A DNA stretch of 5,742 bases from Bacteroidales bacterium UBA3868 (lineage in GTDB: Bacteria > Bacteroidota > Bacteroidia > Bacteroidales > WCHB1-69). Under the pieces are notes generated by a model. It was not told where the DNA came from, searched no databases, and saw nothing but the letters and a program-made list of their open reading frames with translations. Shown piece by piece: positions 1-5,742 of the stretch; position 1 is the stretch's first letter; every line of letters starts with the position of its first letter. A program made the position numbers and the translations under genes. The stretch lies in contig DGGS01000048.1 in NCBI GenBank assembly GCA_002392325.1, forward strand, positions 1 through 5,742, written 5' to 3'.

Positions 1-1340
1 GCGATGATGTGGTGATTTCCGAGCCTTATGAGGGTTCTCCGGCAGCCAAGGCGGGCGTGCGCGCGGGTGATATCATCCGCAAAGTGAACAACCAGTCGCT
101 CGAAGGGAAGAAATCCGACGATGTGAGCACGGCCATGAAAGGACAGCCCGGTTCCACACTGGTGCTGGAGGTGTTCCGTCCCTCGGCTAACAAAACCATG
201 ACATTCAACATTGTCCGTGAGGAAATAAAACTGCCCAACATCCCATATTCCGGAATGCTGGACAACAATATCGGATACCTCAAACTTGACCAGTTTACCG
301 ATAAGGCCGGTTCTGAAGTCCGTGAGAGTTTCATGAAACTGAAAGAAGAGGGCATGAAGTACTTCATTTTGGATCTCCGCAATAACGGCGGCGGTCTGGA
401 AGGTGAAGCGGTCAAAATCATGAATCTTTTTGTGGATAAGGGTATTACTATCGTTGAGAACAAGGGGAAAATTCCAGAGCAGCAACATGTTTTTAAAACA
501 GTGGCCAATCCGGTAGATAAGGATATTCCGATTGTGGTGCTTGTGAATGAGCATAGCGCATCCGCTTCCGAGATTGTCTCCGGCGCCTTTCAGGATCTGG
601 ACCGCGCCGTTATCGTGGGAAAGAAAACATACGGCAAAGGTCTTGTGCAGAATATCCTTCCGCTCGACTACAACACGAGTCTGAAAATCACAGTGGCCAA
701 ATATTACATCCCGTCCGGACGCTGCGTGCAGAATATCGATTACTTTGAGAACGATTCGGCAAAGGCGGCCAAGATTCCGGATTCTTTGGCGGTGGCGTTC
801 AAAACCAAAAACGGTCGCACCGTGTACGACAAGGGTGGGGTGGAACCCGATGTGATCACCCAGGACAGTCTGTTAAGTGACATCCTCTTCACCTTGGTGA
901 CCAATAACCTGATTTTTGATTTTGCCAATGACTATCGCGCCAAACACGAAACCATTCCTCCGGCGGATAAGTTCAGAATAGATGACCAACTTTATGCTGA
1001 ATTTGTTGATTTTCTGAAAGATAAGGATTATTCGTATAAATCCGAAACCGAAGAAGTGTTGGAGAAACTCAAGAAATCGGCCGAAAACGAGAAACTCTTT
1101 TCTTCCATCGAACCCTATTACAATCAATTGCTGAAAAAACTGGAGGAGGAGAAGAAGAACGACCTTCAGAAATATAAAGCGGAGATTTGCAGTTATCTGG
1201 CTTCCGAAATCGCCGTTCGCTATTATTATCAGAAAGGCCGGATCATCAATATGCTGAATGAGGATCCCGATATCGCGATGGCGAAATCCGTTCTGCTTGA
1301 TACCCAACGATATAACTCCATTTTGTCACCTAAAAAATAA
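1..1340 (+). CDS. S41 family carboxyl-terminal processing protease (CtpA/Prc type), 5' partial
   Basis: This is a periplasmic serine protease that cuts proteins near their C-termini with a Ser/Lys dyad. The reading frame is open to the left edge (codons start at base 3), so the signal peptide, N-terminal helical part and start of the PDZ domain are missing. Residues here count from the GTG at base 9. A PDZ domain spans about 1-70 (GSPAAKAGVRAGDII). The protease core spans about 75-290, with LDLRNNGGG at 121-129. The catalytic serine is the middle one of SASAS (Ser185, bases 561-563), and the general-base lysine is in TYGKG (Lys210, bases 636-638), exactly 25 residues later as in known family members. 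YYIPSGRCVQ (232-241) is another family signature. The last 150 residues are charged and helical with a likely coiled coil near 345-395, as in Bacteroidales homologues. The stop codon overlaps the next gene by one base. The family call is secure; the substrate is unknown. Confidence 0.95.
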   Translation, partial: DDVVISEPYEGSPAAKAGVRAGDIIRKVNNQSLEGKKSDDVSTAMKGQPGSTLVLEVFRPSANKTMTFNIVREEIKLPNIPYSGMLDNNIGYLKLDQFTDKAGSEVRESFMKLKEEGMKYFILDLRNNGGGLEGEAVKIMNLFVDKGITIVENKGKIPEQQHVFKTVANPVDKDIPIVVLVNEHSASASEIVSGAFQDLDRAVIVGKKTYGKGLVQNILPLDYNTSLKITVAKYYIPSGRCVQNIDYFENDSAKAAKIPDSLAVAFKTKNGRTVYDKGGVEPDVITQDSLLSDILFTLVTNNLIFDFANDYRAKHETIPPADKFRIDDQLYAEFVDFLKDKDYSYKSETEEVLEKLKKSAENEKLFSSIEPYYNQLLKKLEEEKKNDLQKYKAEICSYLASEIAVRYYYQKGRIINMLNEDPDIAMAKSVLLDTQRYNSILSPKK

Positions 1341-2887
1341 TGAAGTTGTCACGGCAGGATTTCCATCATTACTTCTATATCTTTGCCACAGGACTTCTGA
1401 TGTTTGTGGTCCCGTTGTCGCATTTCGCCATGGGACTCATTACCTTTCTGCTGACCTTGAATTGGATTGCGGAATGGAATTGGAAAGAGAAATGGTCTCG
1501 CCTGCGACAATATCCGCAAGCGTTGGTCTTTTCCGGATTGTATCTGGTGATGTGTGTCGGATTGATTCATGCTGACCACATATCAAATGCCACGGAGCAG
1601 CTGCTGGCTAACTTGTCCATTCTTTTCGCCCCTATCATCATTGTGACATCCCGCCCGTTCACCCCAAAGAACATGCGCTTCTTTTTCAATGCTTTTATTT
1701 TAGGAACAGCGATCGGTGTTGTTTGCTCAATTGGGTACTGGCTTACACATGAGGTGCGCGATATGCGCAGCATCTCCCTGTTCATCGATCATATCCGATT
1801 CAGCTTGTGTGTGCTGCTTTCCATCGTCTTCAGCATTCATCTGATGAGGGATAAATCCGCCAAAGGAGATATGCTGAACCTCCTATATGCTGCCAATGTA
1901 CTTTTGCTGTTATTCTATATCTTTGTGGCACAAACACTTACGGGAGTTGTGATTCTGGTGGTGCTGATGATAGTATCCCTGTTGTTCCTGATCATTCGGC
2001 GAAATGTGGTCAATAAAAAGACGATGATTATCGCCTTGTTGGTCCTGTTGGGTGTCCTGTCCGGTTATTTCACCTATATCACCTACGGATATTTTCACGA
2101 CCGCGACCAAATCATAACCGATAAGACTACCGCATTGGGAAATGACTATTATTTCGGGGATGATGGTTTGGTGGAAAATGGTCACCGGGTGAATTATTAT
2201 GTCTGTCGTGAAGAGATGGCACAAGCCTGGAAATTGCGCTCTGATTCGTTGTTTGACGGCATGACCGAAGCCACCCTGATACGCTACCTGAATTCGAAAG
2301 GATTGCATAAAGACTACGCTGCCGTGATGTCTCTTTCGGATAAGGATATCCGCAATGTGGAACGGGAAATCGCCAATGTGGATTATACGAAGCCGTTTGG
2401 ATTGAAGCGCGCGTTGTATCAGACCTATTTCTGCATTTCCAAATACAGACTCAACCATCAGGATATACAGGGTTCCTCGCTGATGCAGCGGGTGGAATTA
2501 TGGACGGCATCCTGGAATGCGGTAAAGGAGAACTGGTTGTTCGGTGTGGGACTTGGCGACCAGAAAGCGGAACTTGACCTGCAATTGGAGAAAATGGACT
2601 CTCCGATTGCGCATAAGCACAACCGTGGGTGCCACAACCAGTTTCTGACCTATTGGATGATGGGTGGGATATTGCTGCTGTGCTACTTCCTTTTCGTGTT
2701 GGTGTATCCTTTTGTGGGAATGAGAAAAAGAATCACATTTGTGTTTTTGGCCCTGTTTATCATTGTCTTCTGTTCCATGCTGGTGGAAGACACGATTGAC
2801 AGCCAGTCAGGAAAAATACTATACGCCATCGTGATGCCGATGCTGCTCTTCAATGAGACGACGAATAATGCGGCGGTTCGGGATTAG
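1340..2887 (+). CDS. O-antigen ligase family (WaaL/Wzy-like) polytopic membrane protein
   Basis: This is a 515-residue inner-membrane protein resembling enzymes that transfer or polymerise undecaprenyl-pyrophosphate-linked glycans on the periplasmic side. Hydrophobic segments lie at about 12-45, 61-77, 88-103, 116-134, 148-168, 180-219 and 228-249. A long hydrophilic stretch (about 250-437) follows, then segments at 438-459, 464-481 and 493-505. The typical signature sits at the end of the long loop: Arg384 in [15 protein letters not shown] at 401-407, and His432 in [13 protein letters not shown], which matches the essential loop histidine of WaaL proteins in position and surroundings. The first half of the loop (about 252-375) is charged and Tyr-rich and I do not recognise a domain in it. 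The ATG overlaps the upstream protease stop (TAATG), which favours coupled translation; no Shine-Dalgarno is visible. The superfamily is well supported, but ligase and polymerase cannot be told apart from sequence alone. No glycosyltransferase genes are adjacent within the window. Confidence 0.85.
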   Translation: MKLSRQDFHHYFYIFATGLLMFVVPLSHFAMGLITFLLTLNWIAEWNWKEKWSRLRQYPQALVFSGLYLVMCVGLIHADHISNATEQLLANLSILFAPIIIVTSRPFTPKNMRFFFNAFILGTAIGVVCSIGYWLTHEVRDMRSISLFIDHIRFSLCVLLSIVFSIHLMRDKSAKGDMLNLLYAANVLLLLFYIFVAQTLTGVVILVVLMIVSLLFLIIRRNVVNKKTMIIALLVLLGVLSGYFTYITYGYFHDRDQIITDKTTALGNDYYFGDDGLVENGHRVNYYVCREEMAQAWKLRSDSLFDGMTEATLIRYLNSKGLHKDYAAVMSLSDKDIRNVEREIANVDYTKPFGLKRALYQTYFCISKYRLNHQDIQGSSLMQRVELWTASWNAVKENWLFGVGLGDQKAELDLQLEKMDSPIAHKHNRGCHNQFLTYWMMGGILLLCYFLFVLVYPFVGMRKRITFVFLALFIIVFCSMLVEDTIDSQSGKILYAIVMPMLLFNETTNNAAVRD

Positions 2888-3783
2888 ATGATTCCGACAA
2901 TTTCCTGGATATTTTCAATGCCCTCTTGAGCGCAAAGAAGCTCGAGGTCTTCAACCAGTTGCTTGCCGGCGAGCGGGTTGTTGAAATTCACCGTGCCGAT
3001 TTGCACGGCGGTGGCGCCTGCCATCATGAAGGCGAGAATATCCTCCGCCGTATAGATGCCACCGATGCCAATCACAGGCACATGGACTTGCTTGCACACA
3101 GAATGCACCATTCGCAGTGCGATGGGGCGGATGGCGGCACCGGAAAGCCCGGCATACACATTGTTGAATACAGCTTTGCGGCGATGCACATCAATAGCCA
3201 TGGCTTGGAAGGTGTTCACCAATGACAAGGCATCCGCGCCGGCTTCTTCGCACGCGAGAGCCATATCCACGATATTCTCAGCGTTTGGGGAGAGTTTCAC
3301 AATCAGCGGTTTTTTGCACACATTGCGCACAGCGGTCACCACCTCGCGCGCCACCTCGGCCTTGATGCCGAAAGCCATGCCGCCGCTCTTCACATTGGGA
3401 CAGGAGATGTTGAGTTCCAGCATGTCGATATCCACATTGGAAAGCATTTCCGCGCCCGTGACATAATCCTCCATGCTGTGTCCGCCCATGTTGGCGATGA
3501 GCACGGTGTCGAACTTGCGCATGTTTGTAATGCCATGCTCAATAAACGCCTCAATGCCAGGATTTTGCAGTCCTACGCTGTTCATCATGCCAGATGGCGT
3601 TTCATATACACGGATGCCTTCGTTGCCGTCTTTGGGATGTAAAGTCAGTCCCTTGGAACTGATGCCGCCCAGGCAACTTACATCATACAATTCGTTGAAT
3701 TCCTCGCCGAATCCGAATGTGCCCGATGCGGCGAGGATGGGGTTCTTGAACGATATACCGTGGATGGAGGTGCTGAGATTCAT
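2884..3783 (-). CDS. pyrD: Dihydroorotate dehydrogenase, class 1B catalytic subunit
   Basis: This cytoplasmic FMN enzyme oxidises dihydroorotate to orotate, the fourth step of de novo UMP synthesis. The 299-residue length fits class 1B. Key features are visible: ASGTFGFG at 19-26; SSKG with the FMN-contacting Lys44; [10 protein letters not shown] at 67-76; NISCPN at 125-130 carrying the catalytic base Cys128, where class 2 enzymes have serine; VKLSPN with Lys163; VNT at 189-191; and the FMN-phosphate sites GIGGI (239-243) and QIGT (261-264). Class 1B catalytic subunits work with an FAD/2Fe-2S partner, PyrK, that passes electrons to NAD. PyrK is not next to this gene: upstream is a dipeptidase and downstream is the convergent ligase-like gene. 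The gene appears to have its own promoter (3842-3873) and a roughly 50-nt leader. The ATG is preceded by A/T-rich sequence without a Shine-Dalgarno. Its stop codon overlaps the ligase-like stop codon. Confidence 0.96.
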   Translation of the reverse strand: MNLSTSIHGISFKNPILAASGTFGFGEEFNELYDVSCLGGISSKGLTLHPKDGNEGIRVYETPSGMMNSVGLQNPGIEAFIEHGITNMRKFDTVLIANMGGHSMEDYVTGAEMLSNVDIDMLELNISCPNVKSGGMAFGIKAEVAREVVTAVRNVCKKPLIVKLSPNAENIVDMALACEEAGADALSLVNTFQAMAIDVHRRKAVFNNVYAGLSGAAIRPIALRMVHSVCKQVHVPVIGIGGIYTAEDILAFMMAGATAVQIGTVNFNNPLAGKQLVEDLELLCAQEGIENIQEIVGII

Positions 3784-3810
3784 AGTTTTAATGTTTAAAG
3801 TGATAAAGAT

Positions 3811-3831
3811 GGATAGGGTAGTGCCCTAACC
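3811..3831 (-). promoter_or_regulatory. Short hairpin in the pyrD leader
   Basis: This is an imperfect inverted repeat: GG-a-TAGGG on the left arm (3811-3818), a five-base loop (3819-3823) and CCCTA-a-CC on the right arm (3824-3831). It gives five contiguous pairs plus two more beyond an A/A mismatch. It lies a few bases downstream of the predicted pyrD transcription start and about 28 bases before the start codon. No run of U follows it in the direction of transcription, so it is not a standard intrinsic terminator for the upstream dipeptidase gene. It could be a protein-binding operator, an RNA leader structure, or chance. Confidence 0.35.
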
Positions 3832-3841
3832 TTTCCGATTG

Positions 3842-3873
3842 CAAAAATACAAAAACCAGTATAAATGCGCAAC
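3842..3873 (-). promoter_or_regulatory. Bacteroidota-type promoter of pyrD
   Basis: Read on the minus strand, TATTTTTG (3842-3849) matches the Bacteroidota -7 element TAnnTTTG perfectly. GTTG (3870-3873) lies 20 bases upstream and matches three of four bases of the -33 element TTTG, within the usual 19-21-base spacing. Transcription would begin near 3835-3838, giving a 5' leader of roughly 50 bases. The -33 element sits one base past the stop codon of the dipeptidase gene, so the promoter fills the short intergenic space. This suggests pyrD is transcribed separately from nadC and the dipeptidase, although read-through from upstream is possible because no clear terminator is seen. Confidence 0.55.
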
Positions 3874-3874
3874 A

Positions 3875-5590
3875 TTACCGCTCTCTTCGTTCGATGACCT
3901 CTTTCAGTTTGTAGCGGTCGCCGGTGGCGGAGCCTATAGAGTTGATGAATTCATAGTTGTAGCCGGGCGTTTCGTAGCCCCAGCGCAAAAACTCATCGTT
4001 CTTGTCTGTGCGGCGCACCACTTGGTCGTTGTATTTCACAATCAGATATTTGGCAAGTTTGTCCCAACGCTTCATCATTTGGTCGGCATAACGGATACTC
4101 TTCTTGTTCAGGTAGTCGCGGCGGTCGGCTGGGGTCATGTTCTCCACAGCGGCCAGCACGCTGTCCTGGTCGGCAAAGTAGAAGTCCTCCAACTCATGCT
4201 GTGCCTTGCGCAGGTCACCAATCATCATCGAGTAGCGCGGATAGACCATGTTGGCCACCCAGTTGTTCATCCAGAAGGCCGATTCGGTCGAGAATTCCGT
4301 GCGTGGGTTGTTCTCAGGACGGAAGCAGTCGGGCACTTGTGTGATGCAGCAGTAGAGCGGCACATACGCCACCATGTCGGCATCGTCGCAGTTGAACCAG
4401 GTCACGCCGCCCACATCGTTGGGTAACCACGAGCGCATCTGGCAGGTCATGGTGAAGCCGCTCTGCTGCGTGGCAATGGGGCGTTCGCGGAAATAGTTGA
4501 CACCATTGGCGTCGCGGAAGTGCATGGGCAGCGGACGGATGGGCATTCCCCACGGACCAGCCGTCATGTCGGCGGTCATGTCCAGCGGGGTGTTCTCAAA
4601 ATGGTCGCGCATATCTTCTTGCAAATCCTTGAGTGATAGCGGTTTGTCGGGTTTTATCCATAAGGGTAAATGGTCGCATTTGTCGAACTCGCCATTGAGG
4701 TAAGGCAGATATTTGTCCATTTCCGCTTCATCGTAATGGTGACGGAAGAAACTCCACACGCGGGCGTCAGCGTAGCGCACATTCTCGAAGTCGATGGGAC
4801 AATAGGCGTCGCGGAACGAGAAATCCGCGTCTTTGCCGTTGAAGAAACCTTTTTCGCGGGCGAAACTGATAACATCTGCGGCATAGACACACTCCACTTC
4901 AGGACGGTTGATATGTTGCAAATTCTTGCTGCTCAGACTTTTGTACGACCGTTTTTGTTCCAATGGAAATTGTCGAATGCGACTAAGGTTGGCGTGTGCG
5001 CAAATGCAGTCGTCGGGGATGCGCAAGGCCACCCATACGGCGCCTTTTTGGTCTGGACCTTTGCCCACAATCTCCATAATCCATGCTTCGTTGGGGTCGC
5101 AGATGGTGATGCTCTCACCCGTGCTGTTGTAGCCGTATGTTTCCACCAATTCGGCCATGCATTTTATCGCTTCCCGTGCTGTGGAAGAGCGTTGCAGGGC
5201 GAGCCGCATCAAGCTGAAGTAGTCCAAAAGCCCGTTGCGGTTCTGTAACTCCAGACGGCCATCGAAGGTGCTTTCCACGATGGTTACCTGGTGTTCGTTC
5301 ATCAGGCCAACAACATTGTAGGTATAGGGTACTTGGTCCACAAATTGTCCTTCGTGAGAGGGGCCCCATCCGTGGATGGCGATTTTCTCGCCCGGGGCGT
5401 GCTGGCCGGCCGGGCTGTGAAACAGCGAGCCGGAGAACCCGAAACCGTCGCAGTTGTAGGTGCACATCACGCTGCCGTCGGCGGAGGCCTTCTTGCCGAC
5501 AATCAGGTTCGTGCAGGCTTGAGCATTATTGAACATTGACCATTGAACATTGACCATTAATGCTCCGAGAAGTATAATAAATCTTTTCAT
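3875..5590 (-). CDS. Secreted C69 family dipeptidase (Ntn hydrolase)
   Basis: This 571-residue peptidase belongs to the PepD-like C69 family, N-terminal-nucleophile cysteine hydrolases that cleave dipeptides. Residues 1-25 form a Sec signal peptide: KR, a hydrophobic core FIILLGALM, a polar stretch, and an AQA cleavage site. Cys26 comes right after it and opens the family motif CTNLIVGKKASADGS (26-40), so signal peptidase cleavage would itself uncover the catalytic cysteine. Further family motifs are MNEHQVTIVESTF (97-109), GESITICDPNEAW (158-170), IMEIVGKGP (171-179) and AHANLSRIR (198-206). The length is normal for secreted Bacteroidales homologues. It starts six bases after the nadC stop, so the two are probably co-transcribed. 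Residues 12-21 of the signal peptide are encoded by a heptamer tandem repeat (5528-5558). The start codon at 5590 is favoured because later ATGs would lose the signal core. Substrate preference cannot be read from the sequence. Confidence 0.93.
   Translation of the reverse strand: MKRFIILLGALMVNVQWSMFNNAQACTNLIVGKKASADGSVMCTYNCDGFGFSGSLFHSPAGQHAPGEKIAIHGWGPSHEGQFVDQVPYTYNVVGLMNEHQVTIVESTFDGRLELQNRNGLLDYFSLMRLALQRSSTAREAIKCMAELVETYGYNSTGESITICDPNEAWIMEIVGKGPDQKGAVWVALRIPDDCICAHANLSRIRQFPLEQKRSYKSLSSKNLQHINRPEVECVYAADVISFAREKGFFNGKDADFSFRDAYCPIDFENVRYADARVWSFFRHHYDEAEMDKYLPYLNGEFDKCDHLPLWIKPDKPLSLKDLQEDMRDHFENTPLDMTADMTAGPWGMPIRPLPMHFRDANGVNYFRERPIATQQSGFTMTCQMRSWLPNDVGGVTWFNCDDADMVAYVPLYCCITQVPDCFRPENNPRTEFSTESAFWMNNWVANMVYPRYSMMIGDLRKAQHELEDFYFADQDSVLAAVENMTPADRRDYLNKKSIRYADQMMKRWDKLAKYLIVKYNDQVVRRTDKNDEFLRWGYETPGYNYEFINSIGSATGDRYKLKEVIERRER
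5528..5558. repeat. Tandem repeat of a heptamer (TTGAMCA x4) inside the C69 signal-peptide codons
   Basis: A 14-bp unit, TGAACATTGACCAT on the plus strand, occurs twice in perfect tandem at 5530-5543 and 5544-5557, with matching flanks giving 31 bp of exact 14-base periodicity. Each unit consists of two near-identical heptamers, TTGAACA and TTGACCA, so the array from 5529 is four heptamers plus TT. On the coding (minus) strand it places an ATG every seven bases (5557, 5550, 5543, 5536), covering all three frames, and it has no stop codon in any frame. It encodes residues 12-21 of the dipeptidase signal peptide (MVNVQWSMFN). Confidence 0.9.
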
Positions 5591-5596
5591 AACTCG

Positions 5597-5742
5597 CTAT
5601 TTGATAATAAGTTTATCGCTGCCTGCAGCCTTGAAACTCATGTCGAGACCCTTCACACTATGCGTCAAGGCACCGAACGAAATGAAATCGACGCCCGCCT
5701 TTGCGTAGGGAATCATCGTGTCGAAAGTAATGCCGCCGCTGG
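5597..5742 (-). CDS. nadC: Nicotinate-nucleotide pyrophosphorylase (quinolinate phosphoribosyltransferase), C-terminal part
   Basis: This enzyme converts quinolinate and PRPP to nicotinate mononucleotide, CO2 and pyrophosphate in de novo NAD synthesis, in the cytoplasm. Only the last 47 codons and the TAG stop (5597-5599) are inside the window; the rest lies beyond the right edge. The visible protein contains SGGITFDTM followed by YAKAGVDFISFGALTHSVK and GLDMSFK. These are the last strands of the alpha/beta barrel, including the phosphate-binding S-x-G-x-LTHS segment that is strongly conserved in NadC. The protein ends in KLIIK. The dipeptidase gene begins six bases after the stop, which implies one transcript with a promoter outside this window. 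The call rests on a short but distinctive segment. Confidence 0.9.
   Translation of the reverse strand, partial: SGGITFDTMIPYAKAGVDFISFGALTHSVKGLDMSFKAAGSDKLIIK

Noticed and set aside
1755..1769. Inverted repeat TGCGC / GCGCA with a five-base loop inside the ligase-like gene.
   Set aside because: It is short, lies within intact coding sequence (Val-Arg-Asp-Met-Arg), has no U-run, and is best explained by chance.
2926..3829. Plus-strand open frames opposite pyrD.
   Set aside because: They are antisense shadows; the pyrD reading frame contains every expected motif without interruption.
3811..3831. The hairpin as an intrinsic terminator of the nadC-dipeptidase transcript.
   Set aside because: The stem is only five contiguous pairs with a mismatch and no U-run follows on the minus strand; it also lies downstream of the predicted pyrD start.
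5360..5440. Locally GC-rich stretch with small palindromes such as GGGGCCCC and GGCCGGCC as a possible regulatory or foreign segment.
   Set aside because: It is continuous coding sequence of the dipeptidase N-terminal region, with no frame disruption and no repeat boundaries.
3839..5539. Several long open frames on the plus strand opposite the dipeptidase (for example 3839-4426 and 4670-5248).
   Set aside because: They lie entirely antisense to a well-supported C69 gene, show no recognisable domains, and are explained by the codon composition of the real gene.
1..5742. A defence island, CRISPR array, mobile element, tRNA or other RNA gene.
   Set aside because: No regularly spaced repeats, transposase or integrase motifs, terminal inverted repeats or tRNA-like folds were seen; almost all bases belong to five recognisable genes.

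Overview
The window looks like chromosomal DNA of a member of the Bacteroidales (phylum Bacteroidota); I cannot name the genus. Three things point there: the gene families (a secreted S41 carboxyl-terminal protease with a long charged C-terminal tail, a secreted C69 dipeptidase, a class 1B dihydroorotate dehydrogenase), start codons preceded by A/T-rich sequence without a clear Shine-Dalgarno, and a TAnnTTTG-type promoter ahead of pyrD. Nearly all of the DNA is coding, and no tRNA, rRNA, CRISPR array, insertion sequence or phage gene is visible.

Layout. Plus strand, 1-2887: the 3' part of an S41/CtpA-type protease gene (its 5' end lies outside the window), directly followed in a one-base TAATG overlap by a multi-pass membrane protein of the O-antigen ligase/polymerase (WaaL/Wzy) type. 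Minus strand, 2884-5742, in the order of transcription: the last 47 codons of nadC (quinolinate phosphoribosyltransferase, cut by the window edge), a secreted C69 dipeptidase six bases downstream of it, and, after a 91-bp gap carrying a likely promoter and a leader hairpin, pyrD. The two blocks converge, and the stop codons of the ligase-like gene and pyrD overlap, so there is no room for a terminator between them.

How the genes fit together. The plus-strand pair acts in the cell envelope: periplasmic proteolysis and glycan ligation or polymerisation. The minus-strand genes combine nucleotide and cofactor synthesis (NAD, UMP) with extracytoplasmic peptide breakdown. Mostly these look like ordinary core genes. 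The least ordinary spots are a heptamer tandem repeat lying inside the signal peptide of the C69 dipeptidase, a predicted signal-peptidase cut that would expose the catalytic cysteine directly, a pyrD without an adjacent pyrK, the short promoter/hairpin leader of pyrD, and the zero-length convergent junction. I found no convincing sign of an undescribed multi-gene system.
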